DNA of 50,374 nucleotides from Planctomycetia bacterium (GTDB lineage: Bacteria > Planctomycetota > Planctomycetia > Pirellulales > UBA7805). Positions 10,901 through 19,276 of the stretch are shown here, in pieces. Every line of letters starts with the position of its first letter. Within the stretch, counting starts at the first letter, position 1. Below the pieces are notes generated by a model. It saw only the letters and a program-made list of their open reading frames with translations, searched no databases and had not been told where the DNA came from. Both the position numbers and the translations under genes were made by a program. The stretch covers positions 1-50,374 of the forward strand of contig JAIOQB010000286.1 of the NCBI GenBank assembly GCA_021413585.1, read 5' to 3'.

Positions 10901-11319
10901 TGCTGGGCGTTTTCCTGCGCCAGGATACCCGTCAGAACCTGGCCATCCTTGGTTTCAATCGTCGTCGCCGCATACGCCGGGGCGATCACCTTCGACGGCT
11001 CTAGGATCGACTCGACCAACGAGGCGTCGCTGGTTTTCTTGTCGAGCTTGGCCAGGTTGGGGCCGATCGAATCCCCCTGCTCGCCGACGCTGTGACAGGC
11101 GGCGCAGGCCATCATCGAGCGATGAAAGACCACGGCCCCTTGCGCAGGGTTCCCCTCGCGGCGCGCCGCCGCCGCCAGCGCCGCGGGTTTCTCCCGCATC
11201 AGTTGCTGCTCAAGCGTTTCAACTGCCGCGGCATACGAACTGAGCCCTGAAGTCACAACGAAAACGAAAACACACTTCAGCCACAGAACCGCAAACCGGG
11301 CCGGACGAAAATGCGACAT
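7933..11319 (-). CDS. Exported multidomain c-type cytochrome: heme domain, discoidin-type domain and beta-propeller
   Basis: A 1128-residue protein with a signal peptide (residues 1-32). Residues about 55-200 form a Pirellula/Verrucomicrobium-type heme-binding domain with CAACH at 72-76 and MPAGQVNQL further on. Residues about 210-500 are a galactose-binding-like or substrate-specific region of uncertain type. An F5/8C discoidin-like domain follows (about 530-670; RFVITKTNDGTQPGLDELDV, WAQIEFPQPVEMSKIVW). The next 330 residues are a propeller of the membrane-bound-dehydrogenase type (SDIAFSDDDTMYAIA, VPNGVTLGPGGNIFYTDNQG, LFVGDVGYG). Such proteins are likely periplasmic or surface-bound sugar dehydrogenases that pass electrons to the heme, but the substrate is unknown. 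ATG 11319 is the natural start. Confidence 0.85.
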   Translation of the reverse strand: MSHFRPARFAVLWLKCVFVFVVTSGLSSYAAAVETLEQQLMREKPAALAAAARREGNPAQGAVVFHRSMMACAACHSVGEQGDSIGPNLAKLDKKTSDASLVESILEPSKVIAPAYAATTIETKDGQVLTGILAQENAQQVLLRDTAHPEKTITIAKSDIADRQVAKLSVMPAGQVNQLAARRQFLDLVRYVIELRDGGSSRAQQLQPPPWVGGGAVPDQPLANRPAVQRGELQVDGSVHYPRAVALGFVDGTVVFDADQLATVATWNGGFVKSSPQTYFGLFWHRDGGPAEPFSDCGHQLGFKFADEKQWQSFEPPPTSDPNLGSRFDGYQIGRSSVRLHYHVMVGGKRIAVTEDVRAESRPAWQGFARDFRFTGLPAGAVVAIALPAGDKYQWHTATGEKAAPVMDVARSSFMSYRTGGTQRVARAPSHSGATWLAGSAPGDPTWRLVSAPAREGKPLGLRVDLWKYRGLGSEAAAAELASLEKNLPQLDDAFDQTLARRTVPPAVDETTAATAPPKAPRPAVNSHSNVDEFPTTRGRFLRFVITKTNDGTQPGLDELDVYGANPKVNLALKGKATASSVLPGYVIHTIPHLNDGKLGNAHSWISNEAGGGWAQIEFPQPVEMSKIVWARDRTGTCKDRLAVAYRVEVSSDGQKWTKVADEGGRASRAAASPPIRTDAAPGYIMESIPSPFPGCRPSDIAFSDDDTMYAIAMTQGQIWRTRTPPPGHPQQVRWQRFASGLFHPIGLAIVDGHVYVAQKPEITELIDRDGDGVVDHYRTVATGWGLSTGWHEYTFGLAVDPQKNLWFALNTGHFWPPEHDTGALCKRGRWRGSVLRVAHESEKLEVAATGCRVPNGVTLGPGGNIFYTDNQGDWIPNCKLACVTPGRFYGHPEDPPNMLPAGSTPDGRTAVWLPYDLSRSTSGPVHDRTGGTWGPFADQLFVGDVGYGANTGIMRVALEKIEGEYQGACFKFIDGQPLGCERMKFGPDNLLYIASLSSGLIRMSYTAKSPPLALQAIHIRPRGQGFVVQLTKPLAVETKLDPKTIHMKHFHFQYWRTYGSPHIDEKTVSVEAVEMSADRTKLTLTLPVEAWPTGMVYEMNLGQLTGADGEKLLHNEAWYTVQRIPQL

Positions 11320-11413
11320 GGGGGACTCGATGCAGATGTTGGCAACTTCAACTCAATGCGAGCGGAGTGACGATAGTTTCAGTTTGAAAACTGGCTGGGC
11401 GGTCGCATTCAAA

Positions 11414-11501
11414 CAGCCGGAGGGCACTAGCCCCGGTTTTCTGCCGGATTATCGCTGCGAACCGGACGCTAGCGCGTTCCGGCTGATGTTTTCAAGCAAA
11501 G
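11414..11501 (+). repeat. Interspersed inverted repeat, family B, copy 1
   Basis: Starts CAGCCGGAGGGC and ends TCCGGCTGATG followed by TTTTCAAGCAAAG. The arms CAGCCGGA and TCCGGCTG pair, as do inner parts of the type CTAGCCCCGG and CCGGACGCTAG. A second copy in reverse orientation lies at 19178-19257. The two agree over almost their full length, apart from the loop, which is about 9 nt longer here. Confidence 0.8.
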
Positions 11502-11513
11502 ACTCTGGTGCAG

Positions 11514-11563
11514 CCCATCTGGGGTTTCACAGTGCTGCGCTTCGTTCAGCCCCAGGCACCCAC
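11514..11563 (+). repeat. Interspersed repeat, family C, copy 1
   Basis: The stretch containing CATCTGGGGTTTCAC and TTCAGCCCCAGGCACC matches, in reverse orientation, 24803-24850 with few differences. The outer parts CTGGGG and CCCCAG are complementary, so the element can fold. It follows family B copy 1 by 12 bp. Confidence 0.75.
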
Positions 11564-11570
11564 CACGCGA

Positions 11571-12884
11571 CTAACCAACCCCCGGCACCGCCACCGGCGG
11601 CGTGCTCATTTTCCCCCACTCATACGCCTTGGGGCTCAGATCCAACGTGGACTTCATCGCCGCGTCCCACGTCACATCCTGTCCGCTGTACGCTGACATG
11701 CGGGCCATGATTGCCAGCATCGTGCTCTGCGCCATGTACTGGCCGTTGTTCAGCGGCTTGCCGTCGCGGATCGAACCGAACAGGGCAATGTGCTCGTCGC
11801 GATACATGTTCCCCTGCGGGCCGTTGTAGTGCCACGGCTTTTCGCCGCTGATCCGGGCCTGCATCAGGTCGGCCGTTCCTTTGGTGCCCATTACGTAGTC
11901 GTTCACATCCGTGGCGCAGCCCGACTGCTGGCGGCAGGTGCTGAACAACTTCACGCCACTGGGGTAGGTGAAGACACTGCAGAAATGGTCGTACACCTGG
12001 CCGTACTTGGGATCGGTCCGCTGCTGGCGGCCGCCGATCGAGCTGACCTTCAGCGGCGTTTGATCTTTCATCGCCCAGGCCATTTTGTCGAGGCTGTGAA
12101 CGTGCTGCTCGCAGATGAAGTCGCCGGAAAGCCAGGTGAAATAGAGCCAGTTGCGAATCTGGTACTCCATGTCGCTCCACTTCGGCGCGTGGCCCCGGTG
12201 CCACAACGTGCCGGTGTTGTACGACGTGTGCATCGCCACGATATCGCCCACCGCACCGTCGTGGATCCGAGCCTGCGTTTCCACCTTGGGCTTGTGATAG
12301 CGGTAGCAGAGGCCGGAGAGGACCGCCAGATTCTTCTTCTTCGCCTCGGCGCAGCTTTCCAGCACGGAGCGGATGCCGGCCGGATCGACCGCCACCGGCT
12401 TTTCGGCAAACACGTGCTTTCCTTTTTCGATCGCGTACTTCAGGTGGATCGGGCGGAAGTGCGGCGTGGTGGTCAACAGCACCACGTCCACGCCGCTGTC
12501 GATCACCTGCTTGTACGCGTCAAACCCGACAAAGGTATGCTCCTTATCGACGGCGATCCGCGCGCCATACTGCGGATGATTCTTCAGCGCCGCGATCTGG
12601 CCGTTGACGACGTCGCCGAACACATCCCCCGCCGCGGTCAGCTTGCAATGCGGATCGGCAGACAGAGCATCGATCACCGCTCCGCTGCCACGTCCGCCGC
12701 AGCCGACGATGCCAATCTTCAATTCATCGCTGCCGCCGACATGCGAATTGGGGCTGCCGACAGCAAGCGCCTGCGGCACAAAGCCCGCCGAGGCCGCCAG
12801 CCCCGCGCCGGCGGCCGCAACGGCCGATGTCTTCAAGAACGCACGTCGCGAGGTGGATGAATCGCTTAATCTTTTATTCGACAT
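11571..12884 (-). CDS. Tat-exported Gfo/Idh/MocA-family oxidoreductase
   Basis: A 437-residue protein. A twin-arginine signal (SRRAFLKTSAVAAAGAGLAASA) precedes a Rossmann fold with GIVGCGGRGSG, then the AEKPVAVD motif carrying the family's catalytic-type lysine, and a C-terminal alpha/beta domain with EQHVHSLDKMAWAM. Family members use tightly bound NAD(P) to oxidise or rearrange sugars. An exported member would have to carry its cofactor through the Tat system. It is transcribed leftward, 82 bp after the next Gfo/Idh/MocA gene, probably in one unit with it and the cytochrome gene. The substrate is not predictable from sequence alone. Confidence 0.93.
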   Translation of the reverse strand: MSNKRLSDSSTSRRAFLKTSAVAAAGAGLAASAGFVPQALAVGSPNSHVGGSDELKIGIVGCGGRGSGAVIDALSADPHCKLTAAGDVFGDVVNGQIAALKNHPQYGARIAVDKEHTFVGFDAYKQVIDSGVDVVLLTTTPHFRPIHLKYAIEKGKHVFAEKPVAVDPAGIRSVLESCAEAKKKNLAVLSGLCYRYHKPKVETQARIHDGAVGDIVAMHTSYNTGTLWHRGHAPKWSDMEYQIRNWLYFTWLSGDFICEQHVHSLDKMAWAMKDQTPLKVSSIGGRQQRTDPKYGQVYDHFCSVFTYPSGVKLFSTCRQQSGCATDVNDYVMGTKGTADLMQARISGEKPWHYNGPQGNMYRDEHIALFGSIRDGKPLNNGQYMAQSTMLAIMARMSAYSGQDVTWDAAMKSTLDLSPKAYEWGKMSTPPVAVPGVG

Positions 12885-12966
12885 GAGCTTGGCCCTGTGG
12901 TTGGTGAAGGTACTTAAACCGCTTCGGTGGCGGCAGACTTTACAATTTGAACGACAGCGATGCGTA

Positions 12967-14283
12967 CTAGATCGTATAGCCGTGTTGCAGCACGGGCTTA
13001 ATGAGGAAGTCGAGTTCCGGCGCGTTGGTCGCCTTCATGTTCTTGGCGTCCCACTCAACCTTCTTGCCGTTTTGCCAAACCGCCAGATTGCCCACCAGCA
13101 GCGACTCGGTCAGCGGGCCGGCGTATTCGGCGAAGTTCGACATTGCCGGCTTGCCTCCCTTGATCGCCGCCACCCATTCGTCAAAATGCCCCGGCGAGCG
13201 AACGATTTCCAGCTTGGCGTCCTTCGGCTCCACTGCGCCGCCGCCGAGATGGTACTTGGCGCCGTAATCGTCGGGGCTGAACAGCCATCCCTTCTCACCG
13301 ATCACCACGCAGCCGCTGCCAGGCTTGAAGATCGTGGGATCCGAGACGGTCTTGGGATCGGGCCGCTGCCCGCCATCGTACCAGAACAAGCTCACTTCAG
13401 GCCGCTTGTCCGTGGCCGGGAACACATAGTGAATCTTCGACCACTTGGGATAACTGTCTTTGTTGTGCCCTGACGTGGTCGCTTCGGCCGAAATCGGATC
13501 GCGCAGCCTCAGTGCCATATACGGCATGTTCACCGTGTGACACGCCATGTCTCCTAGCGCGCCGCAGCCAAAATCCCACCACCCACGCCAGACGAAGGGT
13601 TGATACCCGCCGGCATAAGGCCGCTCGGGTGCCGGGCCGATGAATTCCTGCCAGTGAATGTTCTTGGGTTGCGGCGAGGGCTTGGGGCGACTTCCTCCCT
13701 GCGGCCACACCGGCCGATTCGTCCAGACATGCACTTCCTTCACGGTGCCCAGCACGCCCGACTGGATCAGGGCCGCGGCCCTGCGCAGCCCCGGTTCGGC
13801 GGTTCCCTGATTGCCCATCTGCGTGGCGACTTTTTTCTCTTTGGCAATCTCGGCCAGCGTGCGGGCTTCAAAGATCGTCCGCGCCAGCGGCTTCTGGCAG
13901 AAGCAGTGCTTCCCCAGCCGCATCGCCGTCGCCGCGGCCGGGCCGTGGTGATGATCGGGGGTGCTGACGGTCACGGCGTCGATCTTGTCTCCCATCTCGG
14001 AGAAAAGCGTGCGGTAGTCGAAGAATTTTTTGGCGCCGGGAAAGCGCTTCGTCGCGCTGGCGAGTTGGCCATCGTCAATATCGCAGACCGCGACCACAGT
14101 CCCATTCCGCTTGGCGTCCGCCGAATCGCTTCCCCCTTTGCCGCCGATGCCAATGCAGGCGAATTGAATTTTCTCATTCGGCGACTTGCTCTCTTTGGCC
14201 TGAACGCCAGCGGCCACCCAGTATCCTGCCGTGGCAACAGCAGTAGTCTGCAAAAAACGACGACGCGTGGCACGACCGGTCAT
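12967..14283 (-). CDS. Tat-exported Gfo/Idh/MocA-family oxidoreductase
   Basis: A 438-residue protein starting at ATG 14283, directly before the Tat motif (MTGRATRRRFLQTTAVATAG); an upstream extension of 71 codons is proline-rich and not protein-like. The Rossmann motif reads ACIGIGGKGGSDS, the catalytic-lysine motif CFCQKPLART, and the second domain contains WWDFGCGALGDMACH, typical of exported planctomycete members. It is clearly homologous to the plus-strand gene at 14886 (both share SPNEK, STPDH and ALGDMACH-type phrases), and the two stand back to back across a 602-bp gap. A divergent control region serving both is likely. Confidence 0.93.
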   Translation of the reverse strand: MTGRATRRRFLQTTAVATAGYWVAAGVQAKESKSPNEKIQFACIGIGGKGGSDSADAKRNGTVVAVCDIDDGQLASATKRFPGAKKFFDYRTLFSEMGDKIDAVTVSTPDHHHGPAAATAMRLGKHCFCQKPLARTIFEARTLAEIAKEKKVATQMGNQGTAEPGLRRAAALIQSGVLGTVKEVHVWTNRPVWPQGGSRPKPSPQPKNIHWQEFIGPAPERPYAGGYQPFVWRGWWDFGCGALGDMACHTVNMPYMALRLRDPISAEATTSGHNKDSYPKWSKIHYVFPATDKRPEVSLFWYDGGQRPDPKTVSDPTIFKPGSGCVVIGEKGWLFSPDDYGAKYHLGGGAVEPKDAKLEIVRSPGHFDEWVAAIKGGKPAMSNFAEYAGPLTESLLVGNLAVWQNGKKVEWDAKNMKATNAPELDFLIKPVLQHGYTI

Positions 14284-14885
14284 AGATGTTGACTCCGCTA
14301 CTGAAGGAGGGATGGGTGGGGGGATGGTCCCTGGGAGGAAACCTTGAATAGAAGCTATTGGGTGGGAACTTAAAGGGGGCGTACTCAACGCACGGCCATC
14401 CCCAATTTCGGGCGTGGCAAATGTTGCGGGCTTGGCAAAGCCTTGCCCTACGGGGTTGGCCCGCTTATTATGGCGAGACCTCCCCGGCGATGTCAAGCAA
14501 TTAGTCGATTAATCCGAATCGCGGGGGGCCGATGCCGCGACCCTGCTCCCCCGCCTCCAGCTCCGCCTCCCACCTTTATATAGTGACGCCAAAAAATCAG
14601 CCCGCGTCCACGTTCCTCCCGGGTGTTTGTCATCCCTCAAGCCGTCCTTCAAGAAGCCCATCGGCGGATGCCCGTTTCGGAATGCCGCATTCGTCGTAAG
14701 CCCCCGCCAACATAAGCCCGCCACGATTAGTCCCGGCATGGGACTGTATATAACAAGAGCATACCGCCGTTTTCTCCACGTCTAAGTCGTCACTCTCGGT
14801 CGTCGCGTCGGCTGGAAATCGAGTTCATTCCTATCGGCTTTCGACTCTCCGGATCTTTGGCTCCCACATCACTACGGAGTTTCCC
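14284..14885. other. 602-bp divergent intergenic region between two Gfo/Idh/MocA genes
   Basis: No gene supported. It should hold the promoters of both neighbours. TTTATATAG at about 14576 and TGTATATAAC at about 14745 are candidate -10-type AT-rich boxes, but no confident -35 box was found. GCGGGCTTGGC and GGTTGGCCCGC at about 14427-14463 form an imperfect hairpin. A 76-codon minus-strand frame at 14509-14739 lacks a ribosome site and shows no recognisable features. Confidence 0.4.
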
Positions 14886-16265
14886 ATGACACGCCACCAC
14901 TCGGGCGATGCGCGTCGCGACGAATCCTCGCCAACTGGATCCCCGTCGAAACAGTCGCCCTATACGCTCAGCCGCCGCCAGTTCCTCAGCAACTCGGCCC
15001 GCGTCAGCGCCGCCGGAGCCGCGCTGTTGGCCACTGGCGTTTGGAGCGAATTGCCCGCGGCTGAATCAAAGTCCCCCAATGAGAAGCTCGACGTCGCCTG
15101 CATCGGCACCGCCAACCGGGCCGGTGCGAACGTCCAGGGCGTAAGCAGCCAAAACATCGTCGCCATCTGCGACGTCGACGATAATTACCTCGGCGCCTGC
15201 GGCCAGCGCTTCCCCAAGGCGACGAAATACAACGACTTCCGCAAGCTGCTCGAAACAGAAAAGCATCTCGACGCGGTCGTCGTCAGCACGCCCGATCATA
15301 TCCATGTGCCGGCCAGCGTGATGGCGATGCGGCTGGGCAAGCACTGCTACTGCGAAAAGCCGTTGGCGCATTCGGTCACGGAGGCCCGCCTGGCGTCTGA
15401 AACGGCGCGAGAGCACAAAGTTGCCACACAGATGGGCATTCAAATCCACGAAGGGGACAATTACCGCCGCGTGGTCGAGTTAATCCAATCGGGCGCCATT
15501 GGTCCAGTGAGCGAAGTTCACGTCTGGGTCGGCAAAGGTTGGGGCGGGGGGGACCGACCGAAGGAAGGCCAACAGCCGCCGGCCAATCTGCACTGGGATT
15601 TGTGGCTGGGCCCGGCTCCCGAGCGTCCCTTCGCCGCCGGCCGTTATCACCCTGCCAATTGGCGTCGCTGGTGGGATTTTGGCAGCGGCACGTTGGGAGA
15701 CATGGCGTGTCATTATATGGACCTGCCGTTCTGGGCGTTGCAACTCAAACACCCCACCAGCATCGAAGCGGAAGGCCCGCCGGTCCACCCAGAAACTTGC
15801 CCGCTGGGTTTGATCGTCCGTTATGAATTCCCAGGCCGCGATAGTCAGCCCCCGGTGAAGCTCACCTGGTACGACGGCAACATGGTGCCGCGCCAGATCG
15901 CCGGTCACGCCACCGGCGGCGGAGGCGTGTTGTTTATCGGCGCCGACGGCAAGCAACTCTGGTCCGACTACGGCCGCCATCAACTCCTGCCGGCCGACAA
16001 GTTTCAAGGCTTCAAGCCCCCCGCGCCGACGATCCCCAACTCCATCGGCCACTACAATGAGTGGATCAAGGCGTGCAAAGAGGGAACGCCCACGACGTGC
16101 AGCTTTGAATACTCCGGCCCGCTGACGGAAGCAGTGCTGCTGGGGAACGTAGCTTACCGCGCGGGCAAAAAGCTCGCCTGGGACGGCAATCAGCAGAAAG
16201 TTACGAACACAACCGATGCCGATCCGTTCTTAAAGCGGGCATACCGGCCGGGTTGGACGTTGTAG
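14886..16265 (+). CDS. Tat-exported Gfo/Idh/MocA-family oxidoreductase
   Basis: A 459-residue protein that begins the plus-strand block. The Tat signal (LSRRQFLSNSARVSAAGAALLATG) starts near residue 29, after a hydrophilic leader. The Rossmann region reads VACIGTANRAGAN, an unusual glycine pattern for this family. The lysine motif is CYCEKPLAHS, and the C-terminal domain has RRWWDFGSGTLGDMACHYMDLP. CGGAG lies 7 nt before the ATG. It probably acts on a sugar released by the downstream glycosidase-like proteins: genes for those start 76 bp and about 3 kb further on, on the same strand. Confidence 0.92.
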   Translation: MTRHHSGDARRDESSPTGSPSKQSPYTLSRRQFLSNSARVSAAGAALLATGVWSELPAAESKSPNEKLDVACIGTANRAGANVQGVSSQNIVAICDVDDNYLGACGQRFPKATKYNDFRKLLETEKHLDAVVVSTPDHIHVPASVMAMRLGKHCYCEKPLAHSVTEARLASETAREHKVATQMGIQIHEGDNYRRVVELIQSGAIGPVSEVHVWVGKGWGGGDRPKEGQQPPANLHWDLWLGPAPERPFAAGRYHPANWRRWWDFGSGTLGDMACHYMDLPFWALQLKHPTSIEAEGPPVHPETCPLGLIVRYEFPGRDSQPPVKLTWYDGNMVPRQIAGHATGGGGVLFIGADGKQLWSDYGRHQLLPADKFQGFKPPAPTIPNSIGHYNEWIKACKEGTPTTCSFEYSGPLTEAVLLGNVAYRAGKKLAWDGNQQKVTNTTDADPFLKRAYRPGWTL

Positions 16266-16341
16266 CTAAGCAGCAGTTCATTGTAGGCGCCTGCGAAATT
16301 TCATCTCCACTATTTCGCGCGGATTAACCGGAGTCCATTGC

Positions 16342-19170
16342 ATGAACATTCGCGGCTTACTCTTGGCCGGCCTGATTGGTTTCGGTCGACTCGCGATCTT
16401 GCCCGGCTCGCACGCCGCCCCAGCTCAGGCCTCGCCTCCAGTGGATTGGCTGCTTGATCCGTCGTCGTATAAAGCCCGCGTGACGGAGGACAAGACGAAG
16501 CACGAACTGGTGCTCTCCAACGGCCTGGCGCGGCGCGTGATCCGGCTGGCCCCCAACGCGGCAACGATTGAGCTGACCAACCTGACCAGCGGCGAACAGA
16601 TGCTGCGCGCCGTGGGGCCGGAGGCGAAGGTCACCATCAACCGCATCGAATACGCCATCGGCGGCCTCGAAGGTCAGACGATGAAGAATTGCCTGACGGC
16701 CGACGAGCTGAGCCACCTGCATGCGGCCCCAGCGGCCTACATGTTCTCCGAGTGGAGCCAAGAGCCGATCGCACCCCGGTTCGGCTGGAAGAAGCACCCC
16801 GATTGGCTGGCCAAGGATCTCCCCTGGCCCCCGCCGGGGCGGCATGTGGTGATGCGGTATGTTCCTCCTTCCTCGCCGCCGATGGCGCTGCAAGGGCGCG
16901 TGCTGCTGGAAGATTCGTTCGCCGGCCGACTCAACCCGGCCTGGAAAACGCACGTCAGCGATTTGCATCCGCGCGCTTCGTTCTCCAATGAAGGCAAAGC
17001 GGGCGAGATTTATGCTCCGCCCGACACGGCCGTATATGCCGAGCGGGCGTGGCCCACCGGCGCCGCCTCCATTGAAGTCACGCTCGATGCCGGCGACGAC
17101 ACATTGTCGAACGCCTGGGGCCCAGGGCTGGCCTTGGCCGCCCCCGACCGCTTGCTGGCGTTCATCGTGCGGCCAAATCAAAGATCGTTTGAAATCAACG
17201 GCCAAACCATGGATACGTTCGACCGCGACAAGCCGTGCCGGCTGCGCGTCCGCCTGCGCGATGGACGCGCCTTCTGCGAAGCCTCGCAAGACGACAAGAA
17301 CTTCCGCTTGATCGCCTCCGTCGAGTTTCCCAAAATGCCGACGCACCTCCGCGTCGGCAAAGTAGGGCAGGGAGGGCACGGCGTCGACCTGCGCGGGGCC
17401 AAGGGGGACAAGCTGGTCCGCTGTCATATTACCCATGTGACGGCGCGCTCCGCCGAGCCGGCAGGGCAGGGGGGCATCCCACGGGCCGATCTCCCCAACG
17501 TCGAAGTCCACTACGAAATCTACGACGGCATTCCCCTGTTTTCCAAATGGGTGGTGGTCAAAAACGGCACCGACAAAACGCTGCGCGTCAATCATTTTGT
17601 TTCCGAAGAGCTGCGGCTGTTTGAAGTCGAGACCAAAGGGGGGAGCCTCACCGGCCGCGTCGGCACCGAGCAATACTTCCCCAACCTGTACGTCGAAACC
17701 GACATGGCGTTCGGAGGCCGGATGTCGGCCTTCGACGACAATCACGCTGTCTATTGGACCGGCGACCCGGACTATCACACCCATGTGAACTATCAATACG
17801 CCCCGCCGTATTTTCTGCAATGCAAGCCGTGCGCGTTTCGCCAGCCTGGCCGTCCGTCGATCGGACCCGATCAGGACGTGGCCGCCGCGGGTTCATTTGA
17901 AACCTTCCGCGCCTTCGAGTTGCTGCTCGATTCCAGCGAGCGCGAGCGGCGCACGCTGGCCCAACGCCGCATGTACCGGGTGATCGCGCCCTGGACCGCG
18001 GAAAATCCGTTGATGTTCCACAAGGTGAACTCCGACGCCAAATCGATCCGCGCGGCGATCGAGCAGGCCCACGAGGTGGGCTTTGAGATGATCATCATGT
18101 CGTTCGGCTCGGGCTTTAACTTTGAAAGCACCGATCCAAAATATCGCGCCGTGTACAAGGACCTGGCGGCCGAGGCGAAAGCGAAGGGGATCGCGCTGGG
18201 AGGCTATTCGCTGCTCGCCTCGCGCAGCTCGGGCGATCCAAAGCAAGACACGTACGGCGCCCCGGCGTTCTACGACGTCATGCCCTGCCTGGGCGCGGCG
18301 TGGGGGCAACGCTACCTGCGGAACATTGGCGAGTTTCTGCGCGAATCGGGGCTGACGGTCTTTGAAAATGATGGCTCGTATCCTGGCGACTTTTGCGCCG
18401 CAACCGACCATCCCGGCCATCACGGGTTGGAAGACTCGCAATGGGTGATGTGGCGGGCGATCACCGACTTTTACAAGCAGTGCTGTTCCGAGGGGGTGTT
18501 CCTCAACGTTCCCGACTGGTATTTCCTCTCCGGCTCGAACAAATGCGGCATGGGTTATCGCGAAAGCAACTGGTCGCTGCCGCGCGACCAGCAGGAGATC
18601 ATCGAGCGGCAGAACATCTTTGACGGCACCTGGACCAAGACTGCCTCGATGGGCTGGATGATGGTGCCGCTGACGCAATACCACGGCGGCGGCGGCGCGG
18701 CCACCATCGAGCCGCTCAACCAGCATCTCGAACACTACGAAACCCGGTTTGCCAACCTACTCGGCGCCGGCGTGCAAGCCTGCTACCGCGGGCCGCGACT
18801 CTACGACACCGACGAAACGAAGGCGCTGGTCAAGAAATGGGTGACCTTCTATAAGCAGCATCGCGAAGTGCTCGACGCCGACCTGATCCACCTCCGCCGC
18901 GCCTCCGGTCGCGACTGGGACGGCTGGCTGCACGTCAATCCTCAAGGTAAGGAGAAGGGGCTGGTCTTCTTCTACAATCCGCTGCCGGAACCGATCGAAC
19001 AGGAGATCCGCGTTCCGTTGTATTACACGGGACTTGTCGACAAAGCGAATGTCTCGGTGGAAGGCGCCGCCCCCACGCCGGTGACACTCGACCGCACCAG
19101 CACCGCCACGCTCAATGTCCGCATCCCGGCCCACAGCCGGACGTGGCTGATTTTTACGCCGGCGCCGTAG
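16342..19170 (+). CDS. Large exported glycoside-hydrolase-like protein (alpha-galactosidase-like TIM barrel)
   Basis: A 942-residue exported protein (signal peptide, residues 1-26). The N-terminal half is beta-rich, with an insert near residues 190-375 that looks like a DUF1080/LamG-type jelly roll (LLEDSFAGRLNPAW, IEVTLDAGDD) and a GH36-like supersandwich part (VHYEIYDGIPLFSKWVVVKNG). The second half resembles a clan GH-D-like TIM barrel: FEMIIMSFGSGF, FENDGSYPGDF with possible catalytic Asp residues, NVPDWYFLSG and FANLLGAGVQACYRGPR. A C-terminal beta domain follows. Neighbouring fucosidase and oxidoreductase genes support polysaccharide breakdown. The family could not be fixed, so the substrate stays open; GH36, GH27 or an unclassified relative are the options. 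Confidence 0.7.
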   Translation: MNIRGLLLAGLIGFGRLAILPGSHAAPAQASPPVDWLLDPSSYKARVTEDKTKHELVLSNGLARRVIRLAPNAATIELTNLTSGEQMLRAVGPEAKVTINRIEYAIGGLEGQTMKNCLTADELSHLHAAPAAYMFSEWSQEPIAPRFGWKKHPDWLAKDLPWPPPGRHVVMRYVPPSSPPMALQGRVLLEDSFAGRLNPAWKTHVSDLHPRASFSNEGKAGEIYAPPDTAVYAERAWPTGAASIEVTLDAGDDTLSNAWGPGLALAAPDRLLAFIVRPNQRSFEINGQTMDTFDRDKPCRLRVRLRDGRAFCEASQDDKNFRLIASVEFPKMPTHLRVGKVGQGGHGVDLRGAKGDKLVRCHITHVTARSAEPAGQGGIPRADLPNVEVHYEIYDGIPLFSKWVVVKNGTDKTLRVNHFVSEELRLFEVETKGGSLTGRVGTEQYFPNLYVETDMAFGGRMSAFDDNHAVYWTGDPDYHTHVNYQYAPPYFLQCKPCAFRQPGRPSIGPDQDVAAAGSFETFRAFELLLDSSERERRTLAQRRMYRVIAPWTAENPLMFHKVNSDAKSIRAAIEQAHEVGFEMIIMSFGSGFNFESTDPKYRAVYKDLAAEAKAKGIALGGYSLLASRSSGDPKQDTYGAPAFYDVMPCLGAAWGQRYLRNIGEFLRESGLTVFENDGSYPGDFCAATDHPGHHGLEDSQWVMWRAITDFYKQCCSEGVFLNVPDWYFLSGSNKCGMGYRESNWSLPRDQQEIIERQNIFDGTWTKTASMGWMMVPLTQYHGGGGAATIEPLNQHLEHYETRFANLLGAGVQACYRGPRLYDTDETKALVKKWVTFYKQHREVLDADLIHLRRASGRDWDGWLHVNPQGKEKGLVFFYNPLPEPIEQEIRVPLYYTGLVDKANVSVEGAAPTPVTLDRTSTATLNVRIPAHSRTWLIFTPAP

Positions 19171-19177
19171 TATAAGG

Positions 19178-19257
19178 CTTTGCTTGAAAACATCAGCCGG
19201 CACGCGCTAGCGTCCGGTTCACCTCCACAAAACCGGGGGCTAGCGCCCTCCGGCTGA
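19178..19257 (-). repeat. Interspersed inverted repeat, family B, copy 2
   Basis: Reverse-oriented copy of 11414-11501. It begins CTTTGCTTGAAAACATCAGC and ends in CTCCGGCTG. It starts 8 bp after the stop codon of the glycosidase-like gene and ends 20 bp before the fucosidase gene, so it fills most of the 106-bp spacer. Confidence 0.8.
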
Positions 19258-19276
19258 TTGATAGGAAACATCCGCT

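Noticed and set aside
14509-14739. 76-codon minus-strand frame in the divergent spacer
   Set aside because: No ribosome site, no recognisable pattern, and it occupies the expected promoter region.
16357-17820. 487-codon minus-strand frame opposite the glycosidase-like gene; similar long antisense frames at 11790-12860, 26114-27376, 33303-34994 and 48249-49385
   Set aside because: High-GC DNA gives long antisense frames. The opposite strands encode recognisable families over the full length, and these frames show no domains.
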